From NCBI GenBank assembly GCA_964502175.1, contig CAZCVE010000005.1, forward strand, positions 62,001 to 126,000: a stretch of DNA of 64,000 nt, read 5' to 3'. This document shows, one piece after another, positions 1 through 7,952 of this stretch; positions within the stretch are counted from its first letter, which is position 1, and every line of letters begins with the position of its first letter. The notes beneath the pieces were generated by a model. It saw only the letters and a list, made by a program, of their open reading frames with translations. It did not search any database and was not told where the DNA came from. The position numbers and the translations under genes are program-made. This DNA is from JAFLCL01 sp964502175 (GTDB lineage: Bacteria > Myxococcota_A > Polyangia > Polyangiales > Sandaracinaceae).

Positions 1-1017
1 TGGAGCGGCGCGGACATTTTGACCGATCCTCTCGACAACGACGATTGGAGTGACGGCGCCGACGTAGTCATTGACGCGAGCGCAAGTCTTGCCGTTCTCG
101 AGAAACTCGAGCTACGCCGCAAGACCGCGACACGGCGCATTCCGATCGTGAACGTCGTCGTCGACGGTCGTGCTGAGCGAGCATTGCTCACCATCGCGCA
201 TGCAGCACACACGGGTGGACCCGCAGATGTCACGCGGCGAGCGAAACTCGAAGCATGCAACCGGGCATCGCTTCGCGAGTTCGCCGACGCGTTCTGGCCT
301 AACTCGAGACCGCCCGTCTTCCAGCCCGAGCCCGGTTGCTCGGCCAGCACGTTCAGGGGCTCGGCGGCCGATCTGGTGGTCCTCGCAGCGACGAGCTTGA
401 ACATCGCCGCCGTCGACCTGGCGCGTCCGCTGCCTGAGGCGACCGCGGTCGCTCACTTCGTCACACAGCCCCACGTCCAGGCGACACTAGGTCGTGCGAG
501 AGAGACAGCGCTCACGTGGTCGCCCGATGTCGTCTCCGAGGACGAGGATTCAGGTTACTCCGTCCGTATCGCCGCTGGTGCGTGGCGCGAACTTGGGGCT
601 TGGTCATCTCGTTCGGCCCGCGTGCGTGGATCGAATGTTGAGACGGGCGGGGTGCTCTTTGGCGAGCGCAACGACGCGTGCCGAGTCGTGTGGGTTGACG
701 AAGTGCTCGGACCTCCTCGAGACAGTCGCGCAGGCCCCGATCGGTTCGAGTGCGGAGTCGCAGGAGTACTAGCGGCGCAGCAAGAGAAACGTGATCGCAG
801 CCGTCAGTCCGTCGACTACATCGGCATGTGGCACACCCACCCAGACGCTGAGCCGGTACCGAGCGAGACGGATCGAGACGGAATGAGGCGGCTCACGAGT
901 ATCGCCGGGGGCCGTGCCCAGAAGGCGCTCCTCGTAATCCTGAGCACTCGGGCAGGCCGCCCGGTCCGTCACGGCGCATACTTGTTCTCTCGAGCCAGGA
1001 CCGAAAGCAATCTATGA
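1..1017 (+). CDS. E1-like (ThiF) / JAB metalloprotease fusion, left-truncated
   Basis: The reading frame is open to the left edge, so only the C-terminal part is present; a TTG at 19 is not convincing as a start. The first ~150 residues look like the end of an E1/ThiF adenylyltransferase: a DVVIDAS strand, then a conserved-looking PEPGCS motif (a candidate thioester Cys) and a GSAADL stretch. The last ~130 residues form a JAB/JAMM domain with ETGGVLFGE followed by WHTHP and a downstream S..D (HxH-x10-D zinc site), which in this family cleaves ubiquitin-like proteins or isopeptide links. The stop overlaps the next gene's start (ATGA), so the two are probably co-translated. E1 and JAB activities occur together in type II CBASS (Cap2/Cap3) and Bil operons. 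The E2 and any nucleotidyltransferase would lie upstream, outside the window. Confidence 0.8.
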   Translation, partial: WSGADILTDPLDNDDWSDGADVVIDASASLAVLEKLELRRKTATRRIPIVNVVVDGRAERALLTIAHAAHTGGPADVTRRAKLEACNRASLREFADAFWPNSRPPVFQPEPGCSASTFRGSAADLVVLAATSLNIAAVDLARPLPEATAVAHFVTQPHVQATLGRARETALTWSPDVVSEDEDSGYSVRIAAGAWRELGAWSSRSARVRGSNVETGGVLFGERNDACRVVWVDEVLGPPRDSRAGPDRFECGVAGVLAAQQEKRDRSRQSVDYIGMWHTHPDAEPVPSETDRDGMRRLTSIAGGRAQKALLVILSTRAGRPVRHGAYLFSRARTESNL

Positions 1018-2222
1018 CTACAGATGAGCGCTCCCCGCACACAAACCTTGCTGAAGGCAATTCGGTCCGGGAACCCAAGCAGATCGGGCTCGCGCTTTCT
1101 GGCGGCGGGGCGCGTGCGATGGCCTTCCACCTCGGATGCCTACGAGCGCTGCACGACCGCGGCGTCCTGGACCAGGTCCGCGTGCTATCGACGGTCTCCG
1201 GTGGCTCGGTCATCGGGGCGATGTACGCGTACAGCGATGACACCTTCGAGGCGTTCGACGCCCGTGTCATGGCGGTGCTACGGCGCGGCCTACGCGGCTC
1301 TCTCATCTCGCGAGCGCTTGCGCCGACCCACATCCTGCGGTCCCTGCTCACCACGGCGTCGGCGTCGGTGCTCGCGGTCGGGGCCGACGTGGTTCGTACG
1401 CTGGCCGGCGGGTTCTCCAAGTGGGCGCGCAATCTCCAGCCGCCTCTGCGTCGCTGGCACAGCCGGACGACCTCGTTCCAGCGCAGTCTCGATGCGCATC
1501 TCTTCCACGGGGCATGCGTGAGCGAGGTGAAGCGTGCGAGTCGACATGGGAAGATCGACGTTCTCATCAACGCGACTGAGCTTCGAACGGGTACGGCGTT
1601 TCGTTTCGGCAGCAGCGACGTCGGATCGCGTCGGCACGGGACGCTGCCCGCCACGAAGGTTCCGTTGAGTCTCGGCGTTGCGGCTTCGGCGGCGTATCCG
1701 GTGTTCCTGCCTGCACTCGACTGTGAGATGGAACTGTCGAAGGATGGCGTGACCCAGCGGCACCGTGTGCTCCTCACGGACGGTGGTGTGTACGACAACC
1801 TGGGGACGGCCCCGATGGAACCAGGCCGCGATGAGAACGTGAGCGTCCACGTAGCAAAACCCGACTACATCATTGCCTGCGACGCCGGCGCGGGAGTTGT
1901 CGACGGCACCTCCATCCCATACTGGTGGTTCACGCGAATGACGGCGGCGTTCGAGACCATCTTCCGCCGCGTCCAGAACGACACGCGGGGCAGGCTCCAT
2001 CGGCACGCTTCCGAAGGTCGAGTCAAGGGATTCCTCATGCCGTACCTAGGGCAGGACGACGATCGCCTTCCGTGGAAGCCGCCGGAGCTCGTCTCACGAA
2101 GGGAGGTCGTAGACTACCCAACAAACTTCGACCCAATGTCGGACGACAGCATCCGTCTCCTGGCCACTCGTGGCGAACAATTGACGCGTGTTCTACTGGC
2201 GCAGTACATGCCCGACTTGTGA
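1014..2222 (+). CDS. Patatin-like phospholipase
   Basis: A 402-residue patatin-family serine lipase. The glycine-rich oxyanion loop GGGARA is at residues 30-35, the nucleophile motif TVSGGS is near 60-65, and the Asp partner is in LTDGGVYDN near 255-260. Together these give the Ser-Asp catalytic dyad. No signal peptide or membrane segment is visible, so it is probably cytosolic and acts on membrane lipids when activated. It overlaps the E1/JAB gene by four bases. Patatins are known membrane-damaging effectors in CBASS (CapV), so the likeliest reading is an abortive-infection effector controlled by the upstream conjugation machinery. A housekeeping lipase is possible, but the coupling argues against it. 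The effector role is inferred. Confidence 0.85.
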   Translation: MTTDERSPHTNLAEGNSVREPKQIGLALSGGGARAMAFHLGCLRALHDRGVLDQVRVLSTVSGGSVIGAMYAYSDDTFEAFDARVMAVLRRGLRGSLISRALAPTHILRSLLTTASASVLAVGADVVRTLAGGFSKWARNLQPPLRRWHSRTTSFQRSLDAHLFHGACVSEVKRASRHGKIDVLINATELRTGTAFRFGSSDVGSRRHGTLPATKVPLSLGVAASAAYPVFLPALDCEMELSKDGVTQRHRVLLTDGGVYDNLGTAPMEPGRDENVSVHVAKPDYIIACDAGAGVVDGTSIPYWWFTRMTAAFETIFRRVQNDTRGRLHRHASEGRVKGFLMPYLGQDDDRLPWKPPELVSRREVVDYPTNFDPMSDDSIRLLATRGEQLTRVLLAQYMPDL

Positions 2223-2446
2223 GGTCCACGAGTGCGTTAGTCGTTCGGACTCAGCCGCGGTCTCCGCCTCGACAGAAATCGCCTGAACTCGTCATGGTCC
2301 GGCTCGGTCGAGGCACCTTCCTGATCCCATGATCTCCACTCGGACGCCCGCCATGCCGCTCCCGACGGAGCGGTTCTGTCTACGATCGACGACCGCGACC
2401 AGAGATCCCCCTCGCGTGGCATGCGTCTCTCTGGCAACGTCGTCCC

Positions 2447-2548
2447 ATGCCTTACCGAATCGGAACCCATCTCCACGTCTGGCGCATACGCATGACCACC
2501 TGGCGGTGCGAGCGTTGCGGCGTGCTCGCCCACGTGGTTCGCGGGTGA
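2447..2548 (+). CDS. 33-residue Cys-pair mini-protein
   Basis: A short frame begins at an ATG and ends in a TGA that overlaps the GTG of the next gene (GTGA). The peptide carries a CERC pair in WRCERCGVLAHVV, resembling half of a zinc ribbon. The overlap with a plausible helix-turn-helix gene is the main support for translation. No ribosome site is obvious and function is unknown. Confidence 0.4.
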   Translation: MPYRIGTHLHVWRIRMTTWRCERCGVLAHVVRG

Positions 2549-3000
2549 GCGGCGTCGGGAGAACCCATGTGATTCGGGGCGAGCGTCTCACGATCGCCGA
2601 GATCGCTCGGCGTGCTGGGATCTCAGGGTGGGCGGTCCGGTTGCGTCTGCGTGCTGGAGTCCGCGGCGAAGCCCTCCTGGCGGCTCGCGCGCCCAACCAA
2701 GGGTGGGGAAAGCGAGCCAAGCCCTTGTACGACGTCGGGAACGGCCGCAGTCTGACAGCGAGCGAGATCGCAAAGATCGTGGGAGTCACGCGGAGCACGA
2801 TCACGCATCGGATCGCGCGCGGGGTGCGCGGGGCGAAGCTCCTCGAGAAGCCCGCCCGCTTCGTGGTGCAGCTGACCGAATCCGTGTCGGCGGACCTCGA
2901 TCAGTACGCGCGCGAGTTGGGCGTGTCGCGGCCCGAGGCGGTGGCGCAAGCGCTCGTCGCGGCGAGGCGCTTGCATAAGCGGGGCGGGCCCGCGGGCTGA
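2545..3000 (+). CDS. Double helix-turn-helix protein with C-terminal ribbon-helix-helix-like segment
   Basis: I chose the GTG at 2545 because it overlaps the preceding stop (GTGA) and because upstream codons in this frame look non-coding; an ATG at 2329 also exists. The 151-residue product has two similar HTH units (LTIAEIARRAGISGWAV and LTASEIAKIVGVTRSTI), each followed by R-R-A-RGVRG-like sequence, suggesting internal duplication. The C-terminus (FVVQLTESVSADLDQYARELG) resembles a CopG-type ribbon-helix-helix strand and helix. It is probably a DNA-binding regulator from mobile DNA. The target is unknown. Confidence 0.6.
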   Translation: MSGVGRTHVIRGERLTIAEIARRAGISGWAVRLRLRAGVRGEALLAARAPNQGWGKRAKPLYDVGNGRSLTASEIAKIVGVTRSTITHRIARGVRGAKLLEKPARFVVQLTESVSADLDQYARELGVSRPEAVAQALVAARRLHKRGGPAG

Positions 3001-3013
3001 TCGCCGCGTGGAC

Positions 3014-3910
3014 CTACGGGTTCTCCTCCCGCGTCACCTCAAGCAGCAGTTCCGCTGCGTCGCGCCCAAGCTCCAACACCCGTGTGTCCGGCAGCGCGAC
3101 GCTCGTGCCATCGAGGTTGAGCGGGTGTGGCGCGCGTCGTGGGTCTGGAGGCGACGCCACGTGCGCGAGCAACGCCCCGATGAGTGCGCTGCGCGGATCG
3201 GGTGGCAGCGGGTTCTCTCGGGCGGGTGACTCCCAGTACACGCCCTGAAGGCCGAGGGCAGCGAGCCTTTCGTCGATGAAGCCAGAGCAGAGCGTCAGCT
3301 CGCTCGGTGCTTGGTCGTCCCAGGCCTCCCATGCGCGCTCTGCCGCGAGCATGAGGTCTCGAAGCCGATCGATCTCACCACCATCGATCTCGACGAACAG
3401 TCGGACCGCACCGCGGAAGAGTCGGGATCGTGGGGCATCCTTGAACCGAAAGGCGAGGCGCGCGAGCGGACGAAACGCGGCCGGGTCAGGATCCTCGAGC
3501 GCTGCGCGCACGCAGGCCCGCGTTGCCGCACTGAAACCGTCCGAGCCGCCGAGGTCATCCCACGAAACACCCTTCTCATCGCCGAGTCGCGCGAGCTCGG
3601 CCAGGAACTCCAAGCCCGGCGTGGGCAAGTTGCGGCGCACGTCGATTGCGAGCGCCGTGACGCGATCTTCAACCGCACGACGATGCCGGTCGAGTGTGGC
3701 GATGCTGCGCTCAAGCCCTGCAACCTTCGCGATATCTTCGCGGTCGGCGGCCGCCTGACCATCTGCGAGGCGATCCGTCCCAGTGGTGCCGAGGACTGCG
3801 CTCGCTACGGCCAGCGTGCTCCTCGCGCCGGGCGTGTTGTCTAGAACCACGTCGCCGAGCGATCGAGCAAGGCGCTTGGCGATTCCCGGACTCTCTTGTT
3901 CATCGTCCAT
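3014..3910 (-). CDS. Hypothetical 298-residue protein
   Basis: The start at the ATG of MDDEQES is supported by a GAGGA about six bases upstream; the frame extends further but that part looks non-coding. No known domain is recognised. The N-terminal ~100 residues are Ala/Asp/Arg-rich and helical (SIATLDRHRRAVEDRVTAL), the middle is a probable all-helical domain, and the C-terminus is Pro/Leu-rich. There is no signal peptide or membrane segment. It is the last gene of a leftward run of six genes (6322 to 3014) that includes a caspase-like protein. A partner or effector role in that locus is a guess. Confidence 0.6.
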   Translation of the reverse strand: MDDEQESPGIAKRLARSLGDVVLDNTPGARSTLAVASAVLGTTGTDRLADGQAAADREDIAKVAGLERSIATLDRHRRAVEDRVTALAIDVRRNLPTPGLEFLAELARLGDEKGVSWDDLGGSDGFSAATRACVRAALEDPDPAAFRPLARLAFRFKDAPRSRLFRGAVRLFVEIDGGEIDRLRDLMLAAERAWEAWDDQAPSELTLCSGFIDERLAALGLQGVYWESPARENPLPPDPRSALIGALLAHVASPPDPRRAPHPLNLDGTSVALPDTRVLELGRDAAELLLEVTREENP

Positions 3911-3962
3911 TCGGGTCCTCAGCATTGCTGTGAAGCACTTCGGGAGGGGCGACGGTGGCACG

Positions 3963-4403
3963 TCAAGCTCGCCGCCTGGCATGCGTTCCAAGCGCATCGC
4001 GCTCGAGCATCGATCGCTCCTCCATGACGTCGTCGACTGCCCAGTCGCGCGCGCAAGTTGCAATGGCGTGTTGCCCGCACGCCATGCAGACGAAGACGGC
4101 GAGGAGCGGCCGCGCTGGGAGAACTCGTAGCCTCGAGACGGCCAAGCCCCGAACCGCGAGGCTGTGTTCGACGCGCTCCTCGAGCACAAGCGCCGTGTCC
4201 AGGGCCGCCTCGCTCACGACGGGATGGAGCGCGCGGAATCGATCGAGAGCGTCGTCGTCCATGAGGTCCAGACGATGGACTTCGCGCCTTGGATGCTCGC
4301 CAAGTCGGACTGTCTTGCGTTCCGTACCCTCCAACTGGCGGATCAAAGGAAGCACGCACGACTTCATCGCACCACGACGTCCAGCCGGCTTGGTGCGTCT
4401 CAT
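3963..4403 (-). CDS. Hypothetical 146-residue protein
   Basis: An ATG at 4403 (MRRTKPAG) is taken as start; a later ATG at 4367 (MKSCVLPL) is also possible and neither has a strong ribosome site. The peptide has a mixed middle section (SEAALDTALVLEERVEHSLA) and a hydrophobic-basic stretch (RPLLAVFVCMACGQHA) near residue 110 with a CMAC pair. I do not recognise a family. It sits in the same leftward run as the caspase-like gene, 52 bases before the last gene. Confidence 0.5.
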   Translation of the reverse strand: MRRTKPAGRRGAMKSCVLPLIRQLEGTERKTVRLGEHPRREVHRLDLMDDDALDRFRALHPVVSEAALDTALVLEERVEHSLAVRGLAVSRLRVLPARPLLAVFVCMACGQHAIATCARDWAVDDVMEERSMLERDALGTHARRRA

Positions 4404-4492
4404 GACCGGTGGAGGATAGGCGATCGGCGTGCTCTCCGCGAGCGTAGCGCTTCGAGAGTCGCGCACTGACCCTCGCGCGCTCGGTCGCGGCG

Positions 4493-4711
4493 CTATGTCG
4501 CGGCGCTCCCGTTGTAACAGTCCGTGGCTTCGTATCCGCAATGCGGGCACACGGCGACGTGGCCCGCGTACCGGTGGGACTCCTCACCCTCGGTCGGTTG
4601 CACGACCCGACGGGGGCTCCGCTGCAGCACACCGCGAACGGTCTGCCCGCGGCGACACCCGTCGCGACAGATCATCCGGACGTGCGCGCCGCTCTGGTCT
4701 CTGATGGTCAC
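4493..4711 (-). CDS. 72-residue Cys-rich, zinc-ribbon-like protein
   Basis: Starts at GTG with GGAGGA four to five bases upstream. Cys pairs are CRDGC near residue 16 and CPHCG near residue 55, followed by a late Cys in ATDCYN, consistent with a small zinc-binding protein. The start lies 12 bases after the stop of the caspase-like gene, so they should share a transcript. The first half of this gene, together with the 3' end of the caspase-like gene, is duplicated in broken form at 8916-9087, showing the two move as a unit. Confidence 0.55.
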   Translation of the reverse strand: MTIRDQSGAHVRMICRDGCRRGQTVRGVLQRSPRRVVQPTEGEESHRYAGHVAVCPHCGYEATDCYNGSAAT

Positions 4712-4723
4712 GGTTCCTCCGTT

Positions 4724-5413
4724 CTACGAACGCATGTCCTCACCATCGTCGAACCCGCTCTGCAAGATCGCCCAGAGCCCGAGCCCGATCAGATCCTCGA
4801 TGGCGCGATCGCTTGCGCTCGAGGTCTCGCGGCCGGTGCGGGTGCGCGTGTAGAGCAGACCCTTGGTCGTCGCCGCGTTCAGCGCGCTCGTCACGAGGCT
4901 CCAGTCGGGCGGCAGCGGGCTTCCATATGCTGCCAGCCAGAGCTCGAGGATCGCGATCTGGGCTTGCCGGGTGGTGAGAGGCGCAGGCGAGCCGACGATC
5001 CGCTCGAGCGTCGGGATGCCGTCGAAGAGCGCATCGGTCGCGCTTGAGAACCCACCGAAGCACGCCACCGCGAGGAGATACCGTGGCTTCGTAGGGGCGA
5101 TCGCGGCTGCGACCTCACCCCACGCCATCCACACCCCAGGAGCCGCCTGCACGCCGAGGGGACTGCCGTGCGACAGGATCATCGCGGCGTCGTAGGTGCT
5201 GAACCCCGCGAACATCTTTGCGAGCTCGACGTCCTGCGCGCTCGTGAGCGACTTCCGCATCAGACGGAGGTGACCCTGCTCGACCTGAGGTCGGAGCAAC
5301 TCTGCGACGCGGTCGGTGAGCCGGGTGTGACCCTCCCGTCGCAGCCTCTCCGCGTCGCCCTCCACGATGAGCAACCCAGGACCCTTCCCGACACGCGACA
5401 AGTCAAACGCCAT
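4724..5413 (-). CDS. Caspase/CHAT-like protein
   Basis: The ATG at 5413 follows a clear GGAGGGAG ribosome site. The 229-residue product has the spacing of a caspase-clan (C14/CHAT-like) fold: hydrophobic strand then His in ILSHG (H82), and a second strand followed by Cys in LLAVACFGG (C118), giving a candidate His/Cys dyad. No signal peptide is present. CHAT and caspase-like proteases occur in bacterial regulated cell-death and defence systems, where another component activates them. Here the neighbours are a DCL-domain protein and a small membrane peptide upstream and a zinc-ribbon protein downstream. The protease call rests on these motifs only; an inactive fold is possible. Confidence 0.6.
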   Translation of the reverse strand: MAFDLSRVGKGPGLLIVEGDAERLRREGHTRLTDRVAELLRPQVEQGHLRLMRKSLTSAQDVELAKMFAGFSTYDAAMILSHGSPLGVQAAPGVWMAWGEVAAAIAPTKPRYLLAVACFGGFSSATDALFDGIPTLERIVGSPAPLTTRQAQIAILELWLAAYGSPLPPDWSLVTSALNAATTKGLLYTRTRTGRETSSASDRAIEDLIGLGLWAILQSGFDDGEDMRS

Positions 5414-5502
5414 GACATCTCCCTCCGGACACCGGAAAACGGGACAGGTAACCATGCCGACGGACTCGTCAACGGGTCCGCCCGTCCGCCATTGGAGGCT
5501 GT

Positions 5503-5628
5503 CTACCTCCGGGAGCGGTCGCCCCACGAACGCCCGACGACTACGCCGGCGAAGAACCCAACCGCGAGAATCGTCCCGACGACCGGAAGCGCAACGCAGG
5601 CGAGTTCGCCAAGGCCAAGATTCGGCAT
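5503..5628 (-). CDS. 41-residue single-span membrane peptide
   Basis: A short frame starting MPNLGLGEL with a GAGGA three bases before the ATG. Residues 9-32 form one hydrophobic span (VALPVVGTILAVGFFAGVVVG) followed by a basic tail (RSWGDRSRR). It sits 13 bases after the DCL-protein gene and 89 bases before the caspase-like gene, on the same strand. Position and topology recall membrane peptides of toxin or effector cassettes, but no function can be assigned. Confidence 0.55.
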   Translation of the reverse strand: MPNLGLGELACVALPVVGTILAVGFFAGVVVGRSWGDRSRR

Positions 5629-5641
5629 GGTCCTCACGGTA

Positions 5642-6322
5642 TCACGCGCCGAGCCCCTTCAACGCCCGTCGCTGCGTGAGGTTCGCCTTCGCGGTCGTGA
5701 CTCGTGGTCGCCAGCGCTCGGCATGGAACGCGCACCACCGTGACGCGAGCTCGGGGTCAGCGAGCCACCGCTCTACCTCACCATCTCCGCGCCCGACCAC
5801 GACAACCGTGGCGACGTCGACCTTGTTCTCCTCCACGAACGCCTCAAGGATCTTCGCGAACGTCGCCGGTGGCTCGTGATCCACGTGGCAATCGTCGGCG
5901 CCGACCAGCACACCCGTGAGCGCGCACGGGATCGTCTTGCTGCCACCGAACGCGCGGTCACGGAAGGCGAGCTTCTGCGCGACGATCGCCGTCCGGCACG
6001 CGGCCTTGAACTCCAGATCGGGAGGCGGTTTGCGCAGGCACTTCTCGTACGACCACTCGGTGCGCGTACGATCCGGACGCTCGAGCCAGAACTCACGTGT
6101 CCCACGCTTGCCGATCTCGACCGTCATCGAGCGAACCCCGATCCCAATCTTGCGGTCCGCATCGGGATGGAGTTCGAGCAGGTCACGCAGGAAACGGAGT
6201 GGACCGATCGGGAGGTCGATGCCCGGCTCGTGGCCGTGCAGGATGCGTTGGATGTGCGCTCGCAGGAGCGTCTGCGTCGGGAAGATCGTGCCGGCGATGG
6301 TGTAGGAGCGAGCGGTGGTCAT
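5642..6322 (-). CDS. DCL-family (DUF3223) protein with His-rich C-terminal region
   Basis: The 226-residue product starts at the ATG of MTTARSYTIAG. Residues 1-100 match the DCL/DUF3223 pattern: a short N-terminal strand, then HPDADRKIG.GV, a strand, and F-x-L-x-R-x-D with SYEKCL. This domain is found in plant DCL proteins and in scattered bacterial proteins and is thought to bind nucleic acid. The C-terminal half has H/C positions (DDCHVDHEPPATF, WCAFHAERW) that could be a small HNH-like or metal-binding motif; this is inference. It is the first gene of the leftward run and diverges from the TPR gene across 242 bases. Its N-terminal half is duplicated as a pseudogene at 12808-13040. Confidence 0.65.
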   Translation of the reverse strand: MTTARSYTIAGTIFPTQTLLRAHIQRILHGHEPGIDLPIGPLRFLRDLLELHPDADRKIGIGVRSMTVEIGKRGTREFWLERPDRTRTEWSYEKCLRKPPPDLEFKAACRTAIVAQKLAFRDRAFGGSKTIPCALTGVLVGADDCHVDHEPPATFAKILEAFVEENKVDVATVVVVGRGDGEVERWLADPELASRWCAFHAERWRPRVTTAKANLTQRRALKGLGA

Positions 6323-6530
6323 GGCGGGATGACGATCATGGTGGGGGAGGACTGACACGCCCCGCGACGAGCAGAGGAGCGCCGCTCCGCCGACGCGGTG
6401 CTTGCCGCCAACGTCGTCGAACTGCTCCGGATCGGCCACGGCGGGTGCCTCAGCGAACAGCTTCCCTCGGTAGCGCGACGTGCTCCCGCCCTGGGGTCCG
6501 GATAGCAAAAGTTGTGCTCCACACACATCT

Positions 6531-6553
6531 TGCACAACACTGCATGTTGTGCA
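6531..6553. promoter_or_regulatory. Operator-like perfect inverted repeat
   Basis: TGCACAACA and TGTTGTGCA form perfect 9-bp arms around a 5-base spacer, ending 12 bases before the TPR-gene ATG. A further half-site GTTGTGC lies at 6511-6517. The spacing fits a dimeric repressor site overlapping the TPR promoter or leader. It lies inside the 242-bp gap between the two divergent operons, so one regulator could control both. Confidence 0.6.
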
Positions 6554-6564
6554 TGATCGCACCC

Positions 6565-7950
6565 ATGCCCTACATCCGCGAGCGAGGAAATCACCTCGCG
6601 ATCGTCCACGGAGCCCGTCATCCGACCACCGGCAAGGTCGAGCAGCGGGTCCTCCTCACGCTGCACTCGAAGACGGAAGCGCTGGCTGCGCTCGGCCGGA
6701 CCGGCAAGGGGGAGGACGGCCGACGCCTCCGTGCTCTTCTCGAGCACCGGTACCCGACGATCCGCTTCGACTGGAACGAGCTCGAACGTGGCCTCACCGA
6801 CATGATGGATCGGTTGCCCGACCTCGCCCGGTCACGCGACGAGCGGGCCTTCGGCGACTTTCGCGAGAACCTGCTCGGCTTCGCGCGCCAGCTTGCGCTC
6901 GCGGACCCGCAAGACCTCGAGAGCGCCCGGGCGCTCCTCGTCGCGCATCGCGAGGAACTCGCCTGGCTTGCGGACCTCATCCGCTGGCGGCTCGAGCTCC
7001 TCGACCGCACGAAGGAAAACGAGTGGACCCGCGACCCGTTTGGTTGGCGCCTCGCGCTCCAGGCACAAGACGTTCCCCACGAGACCGAGGAGATGGCCAC
7101 GAACCTCTACGAGAAGGGCGAGTTCGATCGCGCGCAGAAGGTCTTCGCGCTCCTGGTCGACGCGTTCCCAACGTACGCGGACGGCTGGAACTACCTCGGC
7201 CTCATCGCGCTCCGGCGGGGGGACCTGCCCGTGGCGGTCGAGCACTTCGAGAAGACCATCCGTATCGGCCGGACGCTCTTCCCGAAGAAGATTGCGAAGA
7301 AGAGCTACTGGAGCCTGCTCGAGACCCGTCCGTACATGCGCGGGCTCCGGAACCTCGCGCTCGCGCTCATCCGCGAGGGCCGATACGACGAGGCGATCGC
7401 GAGCGCGAAGCGGCTCGAGACCGAGTGCGGAGACACGCCGATGGCGTCGGCCGTCCGCAACCTCGTTCACATGAACCGCTGCGAATGGGGGGCCGTGATT
7501 GAGACCTTGAGCGAGGCACCGGCGGACGCAGGTGACGCGCTCATGGTCGCGCTTGCGTCCTTCGAACTCGGCCGGCTCGACGTAGCTCGGACGAGCTTCA
7601 TCCGCGCGAGCCTCGTGGGTCCACGCACGGTCGCCATCGTCCTTGGATACAAATCGCCCGCTCCCAAGTCGTTCGACGAGGCGGAGGACCACAATGCTGG
7701 CGTGGACCTCCGCGCATCGCTCGATGGCTTCCTCCGCAGACAGAGCGCGAAGTCAAAGCGATTCGCTCGGGACGTCTTCGACTCACCCCTGTTGCGCGCA
7801 TCGCGGGAGGAGGTGGCCACCCTCGAGCGACTGCAGGCATCAGCGCCAGCGCGAGAACACCTCGATCGACTCCGCACCATCCGCAGCGCGGAGTTCGCGA
7901 ATCGGCTCGCCGCAGAGATTGCAAACGAATCAGACAGGGTCGGGGTGTAG
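6565..7950 (+). CDS. TPR-repeat protein
   Basis: The 461-residue product starts with MPYIRERG; an in-frame ATG at 6553 overlaps the palindrome, so 6565 is preferred. The N-terminal ~60 residues are compact (HLAIVHGARHPTTGKVEQRVLLTLHSK), and the rest is helical. Clear TPR-like units occur near residues 175-250 (YEKGEFDRAQKVFALLVDAFPTYADGWNYLG, then RRGDLPVAVEHFEKTI) and near 275-300 (ALIREGRYDEAIASAKRLE). TPRs bind partner proteins. It is followed two bases later by the SEC-C gene, so the pair forms an operon, divergent from the caspase-like run. No catalytic motif is seen. Confidence 0.75.
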   Translation: MPYIRERGNHLAIVHGARHPTTGKVEQRVLLTLHSKTEALAALGRTGKGEDGRRLRALLEHRYPTIRFDWNELERGLTDMMDRLPDLARSRDERAFGDFRENLLGFARQLALADPQDLESARALLVAHREELAWLADLIRWRLELLDRTKENEWTRDPFGWRLALQAQDVPHETEEMATNLYEKGEFDRAQKVFALLVDAFPTYADGWNYLGLIALRRGDLPVAVEHFEKTIRIGRTLFPKKIAKKSYWSLLETRPYMRGLRNLALALIREGRYDEAIASAKRLETECGDTPMASAVRNLVHMNRCEWGAVIETLSEAPADAGDALMVALASFELGRLDVARTSFIRASLVGPRTVAIVLGYKSPAPKSFDEAEDHNAGVDLRASLDGFLRRQSAKSKRFARDVFDSPLLRASREEVATLERLQASAPAREHLDRLRTIRSAEFANRLAAEIANESDRVGV

Positions 7951-7952
7951 CC

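Noticed and set aside
2329..2544. Upstream extension of the double-HTH gene to an ATG at 2329
   Set aside because: The added sequence is Arg/Pro/Ser-rich without coding character, and the GTG at 2545 overlaps the preceding small gene's stop.
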